From RYN-433 sp036558265 (GTDB taxonomy: Bacteria; Planctomycetota; Phycisphaerae; Tepidisphaerales; Tepidisphaeraceae): a stretch of 26,434 nucleotides of DNA. The first letter of the stretch is position 1; every line of letters starts with the position of its first letter. This document shows positions 9,027-16,504 of the stretch, piece by piece. Location of the stretch: positions 1 through 26,434 of the forward strand of contig DATBFY010000058.1 of NCBI GenBank assembly GCA_036558265.1, in the 5' to 3' direction. The notes under the pieces are model-generated. The model saw only the letters and a program-made list of their open reading frames with translations, ran no database searches and was not told the origin of the DNA. The position numbers were made by a program, and so were the translations under genes.

Positions 9027-11384
9027 TCATCGAACCGCTGGTGCTTTTGGGCCTTGGTCCGCATTCAACGCTTTGCGGCTGGCCTCGAGGATGTTTCGCC
9101 AGGCCGCGGCGGGATCGCGGTTGGAGGCGTGGCCCTTGAACTCGAACTCCGCCCGCAGGGGCAGCACTTTCCCTTCGAGGACGCGGATGACGGCGGCGGC
9201 CTTGTCGCGATCGGCCCAGCAGCGGTGGAGGATGTTGCTGCCCAGCGGCAGGCCGGGACGGCGATCGTCGAAGGCGATGTCGCCGGTGAAGATCACGGGG
9301 TGGCCAGCCAGTTCCATGAAGTAGACGACCGAGTCGATGCTGTGGCCTGGAACAAAGACGGCCTTGATGGGGACGCCACAGAGCGTGATCCGGGCCTGGT
9401 CGCCGGGGCGGCGCAGCGGCAGCGGGCGATCGATGGGGATCGGGACGGACACGCCGTATCCGGTCCATTGGGTGATCCCCCAGGCGGTGGCGAAGGCGGC
9501 GCTGGCGGGGGCGACGACCTCGGCGCCGCGGGCGCGCCACAGATACGCGGCGTTGGCGTGGTCGCCGTGGCTGTGGGTAAGCAGGAGGTAGCGGATGTCC
9601 CCGGGGTCGAGGCCCGCCGCCCGCACTTTTTCCAGCGTGAGCGGGATGCCGGAGGTGCCCCCGGTGTCCACCAGGATGCCGCCTTGATCGGTCTTGATCA
9701 GCCAGGTGTCGCCGACGTAGGCGTGCTCCGGGCCGACGCGGCCGACGGAGTAGACCGGCACCTCGTCGAACACCGGCTTGAGGGGTTTATCCGATTGCGG
9801 GACCGTGGCGATCGGCAACGTGGTGCGCCAGCGCAGCTTGCCCTGGCGGTCGAGGCAGAAGACGTCGCCCGCCTGGGTTCCGGCGACCGCGAACGCGCCG
9901 TCGGCGCTCCATCGCAGGCGTGCGGGGCCGCCAAGGTTGACCTGGGCGCGGACGGCGCCGTCGCGATCGAGGAGGTAGGTCCGGCCGTCCCAGCAGGACA
10001 CCAGCGCGCCCGCCCCGTTCGGGTGCAGGGCGAAGTCGGCGACGGCATCGGGGAAGCGCCAGGCCGCGGACCAGGCTTGGCGCGCCACGTCGTATACGAA
10101 TACCGTGTTGGCCTCGCGGCCGTCTGCGGGGAGCCACGCGCAGCCTGCTGCGCCGCGGGCGAACCAGGACGCGGGCACGCACCATGCGGTGTCGCCGGTG
10201 GAGCTCAGGCGCAGATCGAAAAGACCCTCCTGCGGCAGCTCGACTTGCGCGAGCGGCTTGCCGTCGGCGGCGAGCACCCGGAGCCATCCGCGCTGCTGCC
10301 GGGGGCAGAAGCAAATGCCCTGGCCATGGCCCGACCAGTAGCCGATCAACCGCTGTCGGCGGACGCGCAGCCAGCCGCCGTACTCGGTGAAGCCCACGCG
10401 TGATCCGTCGGCGTTGGCCGACAGCGCTGCGGCCAGCCGCAGCGGGACCATGGCTTGGGGTTTCATGTTGAAAGGCTCGGCGAGATCGGGGAAGTCGTCT
10501 GCCGGCTCGGGCGGCCGCGGGGGAGGCGGCACGTCGGCGAGCGGGGCGGCACTCCAAAGCACCTCGGCGCCGGCCGCATCGACGGCCGTCACCACGCCGC
10601 GTGGCATCGGTTGGAGGCGCTGGCGGGTTGTCTCGTCGAGTTTGGCGGGGTCGGGAACCAGGTGCCCGAGCGCCAGCACGCGGCCATCGGCGCTGGCGAC
10701 CATGCGGAAGGCCCGCGGGTGGGGCAGCGCGAACCGCTGCGGCTTGCCGTCCGCCGCGGGCTTTGGCGTCCAGCGCCATGCGTTGCCGTCATGCGACGGG
10801 ACGGTGAAGAGTTCGCCGTGGCCACGGGCGAAGAGGTCGCCCAGGATGCTGGCGGTCCAGCCGGTGGCCCACTCGCCACCGCCGCCGTAGCGGAGGACGC
10901 CGCGATCCCAATTGACGTCGTCTATGGCCGCCGATTCCTTGGCCTGCTCGTCGCGAAAGAGCGCCACGACGGGGAAGGGCTCGGTCTGGCGCGAGAACGC
11001 CATGGCCGCGGCGAATGCTTGGACCTGGCCGACCCCCGGGACCGACAGCGCCGCGACCTGATCCGGCGCCCACGGTTCGACGTGCCGCCCCCAGAGGACC
11101 TTGCCGGTGTCGGCCGACAGCAGAAAGAAGTTGCGGTCGTGCCGGAAGGCCATCGTTCCGACGGCCACAAACTGCCCGCCGTCGCTCAGGTCCAGTGCCG
11201 ACACGCATTGCGGGGCAAGGAACGTGCCGCGGCGCAGGGGCGGCGGGACGTGGCTGCGGGGCGAGGGTTCACCGATCTGGATGAGCGGCGGTGGTGGTGG
11301 TTGCGCGCCTGCATGGTTCGTACCTAGAAACATGGCTGAGCCGATCAAAAGGCAGGCGAAGAACCGCTTGGAATAGTGGGTCAT
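9027..11384 (-). CDS. Secreted beta-propeller fused to metallo-beta-lactamase domain
   Basis: This 785-residue protein has two parts. A signal peptide (about 1-27, ending AGAQ) is followed by a Pro-rich stretch and about 500 residues of WD40/PQQ-like propeller repeats; strands such as GGQFVAVGTMAF, TGKVLWGRHV and GDVFCLDRQGKLRWRT are clear. The C-terminal part, about 540-785, is a metallo-beta-lactamase hydrolase with a complete two-metal site: HSHGDH at 604-609, His681 (VPGHSID), Asp702 (FTGDIAF) and His752 (FKGHAS). The substrate is unknown. The start at 11384 has GGAGGG just upstream and leads straight into the signal peptide; a longer start at 11417 would add 11 residues. The gene converges on the methyltransferase, 15 bases away. 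Confidence 0.87.
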   Translation of the reverse strand: MTHYSKRFFACLLIGSAMFLGTNHAGAQPPPPPLIQIGEPSPRSHVPPPLRRGTFLAPQCVSALDLSDGGQFVAVGTMAFRHDRNFFLLSADTGKVLWGRHVEPWAPDQVAALSVPGVGQVQAFAAAMAFSRQTEPFPVVALFRDEQAKESAAIDDVNWDRGVLRYGGGGEWATGWTASILGDLFARGHGELFTVPSHDGNAWRWTPKPAADGKPQRFALPHPRAFRMVASADGRVLALGHLVPDPAKLDETTRQRLQPMPRGVVTAVDAAGAEVLWSAAPLADVPPPPRPPEPADDFPDLAEPFNMKPQAMVPLRLAAALSANADGSRVGFTEYGGWLRVRRQRLIGYWSGHGQGICFCPRQQRGWLRVLAADGKPLAQVELPQEGLFDLRLSSTGDTAWCVPASWFARGAAGCAWLPADGREANTVFVYDVARQAWSAAWRFPDAVADFALHPNGAGALVSCWDGRTYLLDRDGAVRAQVNLGGPARLRWSADGAFAVAGTQAGDVFCLDRQGKLRWRTTLPIATVPQSDKPLKPVFDEVPVYSVGRVGPEHAYVGDTWLIKTDQGGILVDTGGTSGIPLTLEKVRAAGLDPGDIRYLLLTHSHGDHANAAYLWRARGAEVVAPASAAFATAWGITQWTGYGVSVPIPIDRPLPLRRPGDQARITLCGVPIKAVFVPGHSIDSVVYFMELAGHPVIFTGDIAFDDRRPGLPLGSNILHRCWADRDKAAAVIRVLEGKVLPLRAEFEFKGHASNRDPAAAWRNILEASRKALNADQGPKAPAVR

Positions 11385-11455
11385 CGGGCCCTCCACGCAG
11401 GGTATTACGGCGGTCACCCGAGCGTCGTTGGCGACATCTCGGGGCTGGAATCTGC

Positions 11456-11541
11456 CGCGAAGGCGCGATGACGCGAAGGTGGGCGCGAAGGTGGGCGCGA
11501 AGGGAGGAAGACGAGGATGGAGGATCGAGGATGGAAGATGG
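11456..11541. repeat. Two adjacent purine-rich repeat families
   Basis: Positions 11456-11503 hold four or five CGCGAAGG-type units, including two copies of GGTGGGCGCGAA in tandem. Directly next to them, 11504-11541 is a copy of the GAGGATGGAGGAT...GATGGAAGATGG element also found at 13964-13996, 14025-14057 (inverted) and 22384-22415 (inverted). The CGCGAAGG units match the reverse complement of 24151-24188. The repeats occupy most of the 196-bp gap between two minus-strand genes. Confidence 0.75.
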
Positions 11542-11580
11542 CTCGGCCGGAATCACTTGCCGGGGTTGGTCGCGGGTTGG

Positions 11581-12369
11581 TCAGGGCTGGGGGCGCGGGG
11601 GGTTGTGGCCGGCCTTGAGTTCGGCCAGGACGTAATTGGCCTTGGCTGCGGGGAGGAACTCGGCATGGCCGTCGCCGAAGAGGACGTTCATTCCGGCGCC
11701 GGAATGGTTCGTGAGCGGCTCATAGGCGATGACGTGTTGGGGCGTTGCGGTGGCCTGGGTGAGGCCGCCGCCGATGTAGATATAGGAGCAGTGACCGGGT
11801 TGGGCGTGCATCTGCTGGAGGGCGGCCTGGGTGGTGGGGCCCTGGGCTTTGTCCTCGTCGGTCGATGGGCAGATGAGGACTTCAAAGGTGAGGTCCTGCG
11901 TGAGCATGAGCTCGTCAAGAGTGGGTGGGAAGCGGCCTTGGTTATCGTTTGCGTAGAGGAGCACGCCTTGGCCGATCGTGCGGAGGTTGCTTGCGCACTT
12001 GACGCGATTGGCCGGCTCTTTGGCGCGTCCCATGGACGGGACCAGAATCGCTGCTATGACCAAGAGGCCGACTTCGACCGATCCAAGCGTGAGGCCAAGG
12101 ATGGTCCGCCGTCTCGGGCGTGCCCCGACCTTTTTTTCGTGTCCGCGCGCGGTGATTCCAAATGCGAGGGCGAGAGGCGCGAGCAGGAGGATGGGGGCGG
12201 CGAATTGCGTCATCAGAAATGCGGCCGGAAAGCACAGCAAGCCGCATACGAGAGAGGCGGTGGCGGCGCCTTCGCCACGAGGCGCCGCATCCTTGAGATT
12301 GGCGTACTCCAACGTCGGAACGGCGGGATTCGGCCGTGCGGCTTCTGGATTCGGTGGATCGGTGTTCAT
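11581..12369 (-). CDS. Pseudopilin-like membrane protein without a prepilin leader
   Basis: The 262-residue product has a polar Pro/Asn-rich N-terminus, a hydrophobic pair at about 36-72 reminiscent of DUF4190, and a third helix at about 92-110. It then has the body typical of planctomycete DUF1559-like pseudopilins: NRVKCASNLRTIGQGVLLYA at about 121-140, and near the end VLFGDGHAEFL. The segment GSVEVGLLVIAAILVPSMGRA matches where the prepilin helix should be, but no short basic leader or GFTLxE cleavage site precedes it; two helices precede it instead. It starts 27 bases after the pyrB stop and may be cotranscribed with pyrR-pyrB, though nothing suggests a role in pyrimidine synthesis. Its function is unknown. 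Confidence 0.75.
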   Translation of the reverse strand: MNTDPPNPEAARPNPAVPTLEYANLKDAAPRGEGAATASLVCGLLCFPAAFLMTQFAAPILLLAPLALAFGITARGHEKKVGARPRRRTILGLTLGSVEVGLLVIAAILVPSMGRAKEPANRVKCASNLRTIGQGVLLYANDNQGRFPPTLDELMLTQDLTFEVLICPSTDEDKAQGPTTQAALQQMHAQPGHCSYIYIGGGLTQATATPQHVIAYEPLTNHSGAGMNVLFGDGHAEFLPAAKANYVLAELKAGHNPPRPQP

Positions 12370-12396
12370 CGTGCCCTCGCGAACGCTGTCGTCGCG

Positions 12397-13353
12397 CTAC
12401 GCGGCGCTGGTCACCAGGTAGAGCACGGCCATTCGGACCGCCAGGCCGTTGGTGACTTGGGTCAGGATGCCGGACTGGGGGCCGTCGGCGATGTCGGACT
12501 GGATCTCGATGCCGCGGTTCATCGGGCCGGGGTGCATGACGAAGACGTCCTTCTTGCAGCGCTGGAAGCGGTCCCAGGTCAGGCCGAAGAGACGCGTGAA
12601 CTCGCGGACGCTGGGGAATTGACTGGATTTGACGCGTTCGAACTGGACGCGGAGCATGTTGATCACGTCCACCTGGCCGACGATCGAGTCGAAGTCGTTG
12701 GTGACGGTGGCGCCGAGCTGCTCGAAGGACCTGGGGACGAGCGTGGGCGGGCCGACGAGGATGACCTGTGCGCCGAGCTTGCTGAGGGCCCAGAGGTTGG
12801 AGCGGGCGACGCGGCTGTTGGCGATGTCGCCGACGATGGCGACCTTGAGGCCCTGGATGCGGCCGAAGCGCTCGCGCATCGTGTAGACGTCCAGCAGGCC
12901 CTGGGTGGGATGCTCGTGGGCGCCGTCGCCGGCGTTGACGACGCTGCACTGGACGTTGCGCGAGAGGTACTGGGCGCTGCCGGCGGCGCGGTGGCGGAGG
13001 ACGATGACGTCCACGCCCATGGCCTCGATGTTGCGGGCGGTATCGATCAGAGTCTCGCCCTTGTTGGTGCTGCTGGTGCGCTCGGAGAAGTCGATGACGT
13101 CGGCGCTGAGGCGCTGGGCGGCGAGGGCGAAGCTGGTGCGGGTGCGGGTGGAGTCCTCGAAGAAGGCGTTGACGACGACGCGGCCGCGCAGGGCGGGGAC
13201 CTTCTTGATCGAGCGGGTGGAGACCTCCTTGAAGGCGTCGGCCTGGTCGAGGATGAGGCGGATCTCGTCGGCGGAGAGATCCTCCAGGGCGAGAAGGTGC
13301 TTGCGCGACCAGTGCGTGGGGGCCGGGGCCTTGATGTCGATCGGAGCGGTCAT
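12397..13353 (-). CDS. pyrB: Aspartate carbamoyltransferase catalytic chain
   Basis: This enzyme joins carbamoyl phosphate and L-aspartate, the committed step of pyrimidine synthesis. The 318-residue length is standard. The carbamoyl-phosphate site STRTRTS lies at 68-74 in FFEDSTRTRTSF, the mobile 80s-type loop SSTNKGET at 93-100 contains Lys97, HPTQ lies at 147-150, and HPGPMNRG lies near the C-terminus. There is no regulatory chain (pyrI) beside it. It follows pyrR by 41 bases on the same strand, the familiar pyrR-pyrB order. pyrC, which is often next, is displaced here. Confidence 0.96.
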   Translation of the reverse strand: MTAPIDIKAPAPTHWSRKHLLALEDLSADEIRLILDQADAFKEVSTRSIKKVPALRGRVVVNAFFEDSTRTRTSFALAAQRLSADVIDFSERTSSTNKGETLIDTARNIEAMGVDVIVLRHRAAGSAQYLSRNVQCSVVNAGDGAHEHPTQGLLDVYTMRERFGRIQGLKVAIVGDIANSRVARSNLWALSKLGAQVILVGPPTLVPRSFEQLGATVTNDFDSIVGQVDVINMLRVQFERVKSSQFPSVREFTRLFGLTWDRFQRCKKDVFVMHPGPMNRGIEIQSDIADGPQSGILTQVTNGLAVRMAVLYLVTSAA

Positions 13354-13394
13354 GAGCGGAGAAGTTGGAAGCGGGAATCCAGAAGCGAGAAGAA

Positions 13395-13928
13395 TCAGGC
13401 ACGGGGTTCTACGGTGATCTCATCGGTGTGGTCGGTCTCCTTGAGTCGCACGTTGACGCGGTAGTCGCGGGGGACGTCCTTGAGGGTGAGGCCGACGAAA
13501 TCGGCCTGGATGGGCAGCTCGCGGCCGCCGCGGTCGGCCAGGACGAGCAGGCGGATGATGGCGGGGCGGCCGAAGTCGCTCAAGGCGCTGAGCGCTGCGC
13601 GGATGGAGCGGCCGGTGAACAGGACGTCATCGACGAGGAGGATGGGCAGGCCGTCGAGGTCGAAGGGGACGGCGGTGGGGCGGACCAGCGGCTTTGGGCC
13701 GATCTCGGAGAGGTCGTCGCGGTAGAGGGTGATGTCGAGGGTGCCGCGCTGGATCTGCGAGAAGCCTTTGTCTTTCAGGGCACGTGTGAGGCGCTGGGCG
13801 AGGACCTCGCCGCGGGTGCGGATGCCGATGATGCCCAGCGGCCTGGCGGGGTCGAACGTGGCGGCGATGCGGTCGACCAGCGACGCGGTGACCCGGGCGA
13901 CGTCGTCGGCGTCGTACTGCGTGTGCAT
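13395..13928 (-). CDS. pyrR: PyrR regulator / uracil phosphoribosyltransferase
   Basis: PyrR family proteins make UMP from uracil and PRPP, and in many bacteria bind pyr mRNA to cause attenuation. The 177-residue length is right. The PRPP-binding motif is LLVDDVLFTGRS at about 97-108, and an earlier GIIGIRTRGE (32-41) matches the family pattern. It is first of the pyrR-pyrB pair. I looked for a PyrR-binding loop upstream of pyrR and saw no convincing match; the only strong structure there is the repeat hairpin at 13973-14055. Whether this PyrR regulates or acts only as an enzyme is open. Confidence 0.94.
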   Translation of the reverse strand: MHTQYDADDVARVTASLVDRIAATFDPARPLGIIGIRTRGEVLAQRLTRALKDKGFSQIQRGTLDITLYRDDLSEIGPKPLVRPTAVPFDLDGLPILLVDDVLFTGRSIRAALSALSDFGRPAIIRLLVLADRGGRELPIQADFVGLTLKDVPRDYRVNVRLKETDHTDEITVEPRA

Positions 13929-13963
13929 CGAGGGGTAGGGTAGGGGAAATGGGGCGGGAATTC

Positions 13964-14057
13964 AAAAAGAAGACGAGGATGGAGGATGGAAGATGGCGGG
14001 CGGATGGGGTGGCGTGATCTTCGTCCATTCTCCATCTTCTATCTTCCATCCTCGTTT
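13964..14057. repeat. Inverted pair of the GAGGATGG element, upstream of pyrR
   Basis: ACGAGGATGGAGG... at 13973-13996 pairs with ...CCATCCTCGT at 14032-14055. Over 24 positions 22 are complementary, and the spacer is 35 bases. Each arm is one copy of the dispersed element; flanking similarity extends to 13964 and 14057. The pair fills nearly all the gap between the metallophosphoesterase stop (14066) and the pyrR start (13928). It could fold in the transcript as a terminator or leader hairpin, but the element also occurs elsewhere as single copies. Confidence 0.85.
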
Positions 14058-14065
14058 TCTGACGC

Positions 14066-15037
14066 TTACGCGGGATGGGTGATCGTGTCTTCAGCCGCGG
14101 CGCGGGCGGAGGCGTGGCCGTTCCCGTTGGCGCCGCCGTCGATCTCGAGCTTGAAGACGGTGATCTCGGGGCGGCACCAGTGGAGGACGCGCTGGCCGTA
14201 GGAGAGGCCCTTGTTCACGTAAAGGTGGCGGCCGTTGACGCTGTAATAGCCGTGGGTGTACTGGCGGTAGCGGTGGGGATAGAAGGTGCGGCCGAAACGG
14301 CTGGTGGCGACCTGGCGGCCGTGGGTGTGACCGGCGAGCATCCACTGCCAGGGCCAGCGCATCAGCTCGGCGCAGTTGGCGGGGTTGTGGTTGAGACAGA
14401 TGATGGGGAGGGCGGGATCGACGCCGTCCCAGGCACGGTCGGGGTCGATGTGGTCGGACCACTCGTCGTCGAGGCCGACGATGGCGAGCGGGCGCTGGGC
14501 GCCGTCGACCTGCCAGTAAAAGGTTTCATTGCGCAGGACGCCGAGCTGGCGATCGCGGAGGCATTTTTCGAGGTAGTCGGCGCGTCGCGAGCCTTCGGCG
14601 GAGTTGTTCCTGCCGTAGATGCTGTAGTCGTGATTGCCGAAGGTATTGATGATGCCGTAGCTCGCCTTGAGGTGGGAGAGGATCGTGGCGATGCGATGGG
14701 CGAAGCGGTAGCCGCCGGTGATCAGGTCGCCGGTGACGACGACGAGGTCGGGCTCGAGGTCGTTGACCCATTGCACGTACTGGAGGAGGTAGCGGGCCCA
14801 GACGACGGGGCTGTAATGCAGGTCGGAGATCTGGACGACTTTTTTGCCGACGAAGGCGGGATCGAGGCCGGCGAGGGGCATCTTGCGCCAGTGGATGTCC
14901 ACCCAGCGGCGATTGAGGGGCAGGGCGTGGATGCCGGTGAGCCCGACGCGCGACATCGCGTGCCATACGGCGCGGCGCCAGCGGTGCTGGCGGCGCCACT
15001 CGGGGGATTTGAGGTATTGTTTGAGTTCTTCGAACAT
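14066..15037 (-). CDS. Metallophosphoesterase (YaeI-like)
   Basis: This is a calcineurin-like phosphoesterase of 323 residues. The full metal-site set is visible: SDLH at 71-74, GDLITGG from 103, GNHD at 134-137, LNHNP at 215-219 and GHTHGR at 236-241. The order and spacing resemble YaeI/YkuE-type phosphodiesterases proposed to act on lipids such as UDP-diacylglucosamine, but the substrate cannot be read from the sequence. No membrane segment or signal peptide is obvious. An earlier ATG at 15094 overlaps the TPR gene stop as ATGA and would add 19 residues; it is less favoured because those codons come from the palindromic repeat at 15065-15083. Neither start has a good ribosome binding site. 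Confidence 0.9.
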   Translation of the reverse strand: MFEELKQYLKSPEWRRQHRWRRAVWHAMSRVGLTGIHALPLNRRWVDIHWRKMPLAGLDPAFVGKKVVQISDLHYSPVVWARYLLQYVQWVNDLEPDLVVVTGDLITGGYRFAHRIATILSHLKASYGIINTFGNHDYSIYGRNNSAEGSRRADYLEKCLRDRQLGVLRNETFYWQVDGAQRPLAIVGLDDEWSDHIDPDRAWDGVDPALPIICLNHNPANCAELMRWPWQWMLAGHTHGRQVATSRFGRTFYPHRYRQYTHGYYSVNGRHLYVNKGLSYGQRVLHWCRPEITVFKLEIDGGANGNGHASARAAAEDTITHPA

Positions 15038-15064
15038 CGCGAACTCGGCCTGCGAATTAGAAGA

Positions 15065-15083
15065 CACGGGCGGGCCGCCCGTG
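15065..15083. repeat. Perfect GC palindrome between two genes
   Basis: CACGGGCGG and CCGCCCGTG form 9-bp perfect arms around one G. The element lies in the short space between the TPR gene and the preferred metallophosphoesterase start. From general experience, CACGGGCGGGNCGCCCGTG palindromes recur in many planctomycete genomes; only one copy is seen in this window. Confidence 0.65.
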
Positions 15084-15090
15084 CCACGCT

Positions 15091-15414
15091 TCATTCGATC
15101 ATCGAGAGCGCGGCCTCCATTTCGTCGGCGGCGTGGTGGTCGCCCTTTTTGCGTGCAACTTCGATGCCTTCGCGGTAGGTGCGGCGGGCGGCGTCGAGGT
15201 CACCGGCGTCCTCGTAGGCCAGGGCGGCCTGGTGGTAGGCGACGCAATAGCCGGGGTCCTTTTCAAGGGTCTTGCGGAACCATTCGACGGCCTGTTCGGT
15301 CTGCTTGAGCTTCTTGTGCTCCATCCCGATGGCGAAAAGGAGGAAGGGGTCGGCCCTGGCGGCGTCCTTGTCGAGCATCGATTGGAGTTTCTGCATTCGC
15401 TCGGTGGTCTGCAT
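15091..15414 (-). CDS. Small TPR-repeat protein
   Basis: This 107-residue protein is made almost entirely of two tetratricopeptide-like helical pairs, at about 23-54 (PFLLFAIGMEHKKLKQTEQA) and 57-90 (CVAYHQAALAYEDAGDLDAA), with typical A/Y/G positions. It has no signal peptide and is probably a cytoplasmic scaffold; its partner is unknown. The start at 15414 is chosen because GGTGA lies 6 bases upstream and the coding sequence before it is low-complexity; a start at 15510 would add 32 residues. It precedes the metallophosphoesterase on the same strand and is probably cotranscribed with it. Confidence 0.8.
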   Translation of the reverse strand: MQTTERMQKLQSMLDKDAARADPFLLFAIGMEHKKLKQTEQAVEWFRKTLEKDPGYCVAYHQAALAYEDAGDLDAARRTYREGIEVARKKGDHHAADEMEAALSMIE

Positions 15415-15512
15415 GAGTTCACCCGCCGGACTTTTGGCAGCGCGGATTCTAGACCGATCGTCGGGGGCGGGACAACGGACGATCGGCGGGGCCTTAAGAG
15501 AGGGGGACACAC

Positions 15513-15550
15513 CTTGCGCTTTGCCTTTTGCCTTGGGGTTTTCCTTGCCC
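15513..15550. repeat. Pyrimidine-strand TTTGCC repeat tract
   Basis: This tract contains CTTTGCC, TTTTGCC, TTGGGG and TTTTCCTTGCC units and matches in style the reverse complement of the GGCAAA tract at 7771-7803. It sits in the 150-bp divergent gap just ahead of the RNase Z-like gene. The resemblance is short and degenerate, so common origin is only likely. Confidence 0.4.
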
Positions 15551-15564
15551 TATCTTCTGCCGCC

Positions 15565-16485
15565 ATGCCCGAGCGATCGTTTCTGGTTCAGCGATTCGCA
15601 AGGATCGAGGTCGGCCAATACCATGTGATCGGTTATTCGGTCGCGGGGGAGGAAACCGTCTGCCAGATCCCCGAGCTGGACGTCTGCTTCGACGTCGGGC
15701 GAGCGCCGTATTTCTGCCTCACGAGCAACATCGTCTGCATCAGTCACGGGCACATGGATCACCTCGCGGGGCTGCCTTACTACCTGTCGCAGCGGTACTT
15801 CCAGGGGATGAAGGGGGGCACGGTGCTGCTGCCGCGGCAACTGGTCGACCCGGTGGACCAGATGCTTCGCTGCTGGCGGGCGATCGAGCGGCAGAACACG
15901 CCGTACAAGCTGGTGCCCATGGCGCCCGGGTCGGTTTACGACGTGCGCAAGGATTTCATCATCCGCGCGGTTGAGACCCACCATGGCGGCGCGAGCCTGG
16001 GCTACGTGCTGGTCAGCGTGCGCGAGAAGCTCAAGGCCGAGTATTTCGGCCGGCCGGGTCCGGAGCTGGCGGCGCTGCGTAAGAGCGGGGTGGACATCCA
16101 GTATCGCCTGGAGGTGCCGCTGGTGGCGTTCCTGGGCGACACGGCGTACGGGCGCGTCTTTGACGAGCCGGACGTGCGCAACGCCGAGGTGCTGCTGACC
16201 GAGTGCACCTTCTTCGAGCGGGATCACAAATCTCGCGCCAAGCACGGCAAACACCTGCACGTGGACCAGTTCGTTGAGTTGGTCCTGCCCAACCTGAAGA
16301 ACCAGCACATCATCGTCTCGCACGTGTCGCGCCGCACCGGGGTGCGCAAGGCCAAGGCCATCCTGCGCCGGCGCGTCGGCGAGGAGGGGATGAAAAACGT
16401 CCAGTTCCTGATGGATTTCGAAGGGTCGAGCGACGCCGGGGAGATGGAAGAACTGGGACCGCCGCCCGGGGAAGACGCGGAGTAA
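15565..16485 (+). CDS. RNase Z-like metallo-beta-lactamase hydrolase
   Basis: The 306-residue product has the MBL motif SHGHMDHLAGL at 60-70 (His61, His63, Asp65, His66), a THHGG segment, FLGDTAYG carrying the bridging Asp, ECTFFERD, and a late VSHVSRR that sits where RNase Z proteins have their HFSxRY motif. This pattern fits RNase Z, which cuts the 3' trailer from tRNA precursors. That activity would be needed here because the window's tRNA does not encode CCA. An exact RNase Z assignment over a close relative with another substrate is not certain, so no symbol is given. The start at 15565 is chosen because translation upstream is repeat-derived. Confidence 0.82.
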   Translation: MPERSFLVQRFARIEVGQYHVIGYSVAGEETVCQIPELDVCFDVGRAPYFCLTSNIVCISHGHMDHLAGLPYYLSQRYFQGMKGGTVLLPRQLVDPVDQMLRCWRAIERQNTPYKLVPMAPGSVYDVRKDFIIRAVETHHGGASLGYVLVSVREKLKAEYFGRPGPELAALRKSGVDIQYRLEVPLVAFLGDTAYGRVFDEPDVRNAEVLLTECTFFERDHKSRAKHGKHLHVDQFVELVLPNLKNQHIIVSHVSRRTGVRKAKAILRRRVGEEGMKNVQFLMDFEGSSDAGEMEELGPPPGEDAE

Positions 16486-16504
16486 CCGCCGCCGCCCGCG
16501 CGTG

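Noticed and set aside
9018..10403. Plus-strand open frame (461 codons) opposite the propeller-MBL gene
   Set aside because: It shows low-complexity Gly/Ala/Arg/Val content, and the minus strand has a signal peptide and a full metal site.
8316..11384. Restriction-modification or defence pair made of the methyltransferase and the MBL fusion
   Set aside because: The genes are convergent, and the MBL protein has a signal peptide and a propeller and so would act outside the cytoplasm; no nuclease signature is seen.
11428..13464. Long plus-strand open frame (678 codons) across the pseudopilin-like gene and pyrB
   Set aside because: It lies antisense to clearly conserved genes, and its translation is biased to Gly, Ala, Asp and Val with no recognisable motif; high GC keeps the frame open.
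13929..14065. PyrR-binding attenuator in the pyrR leader
   Set aside because: No sequence resembling the known PyrR-binding loop was found; the only hairpin there is built from the dispersed repeat.
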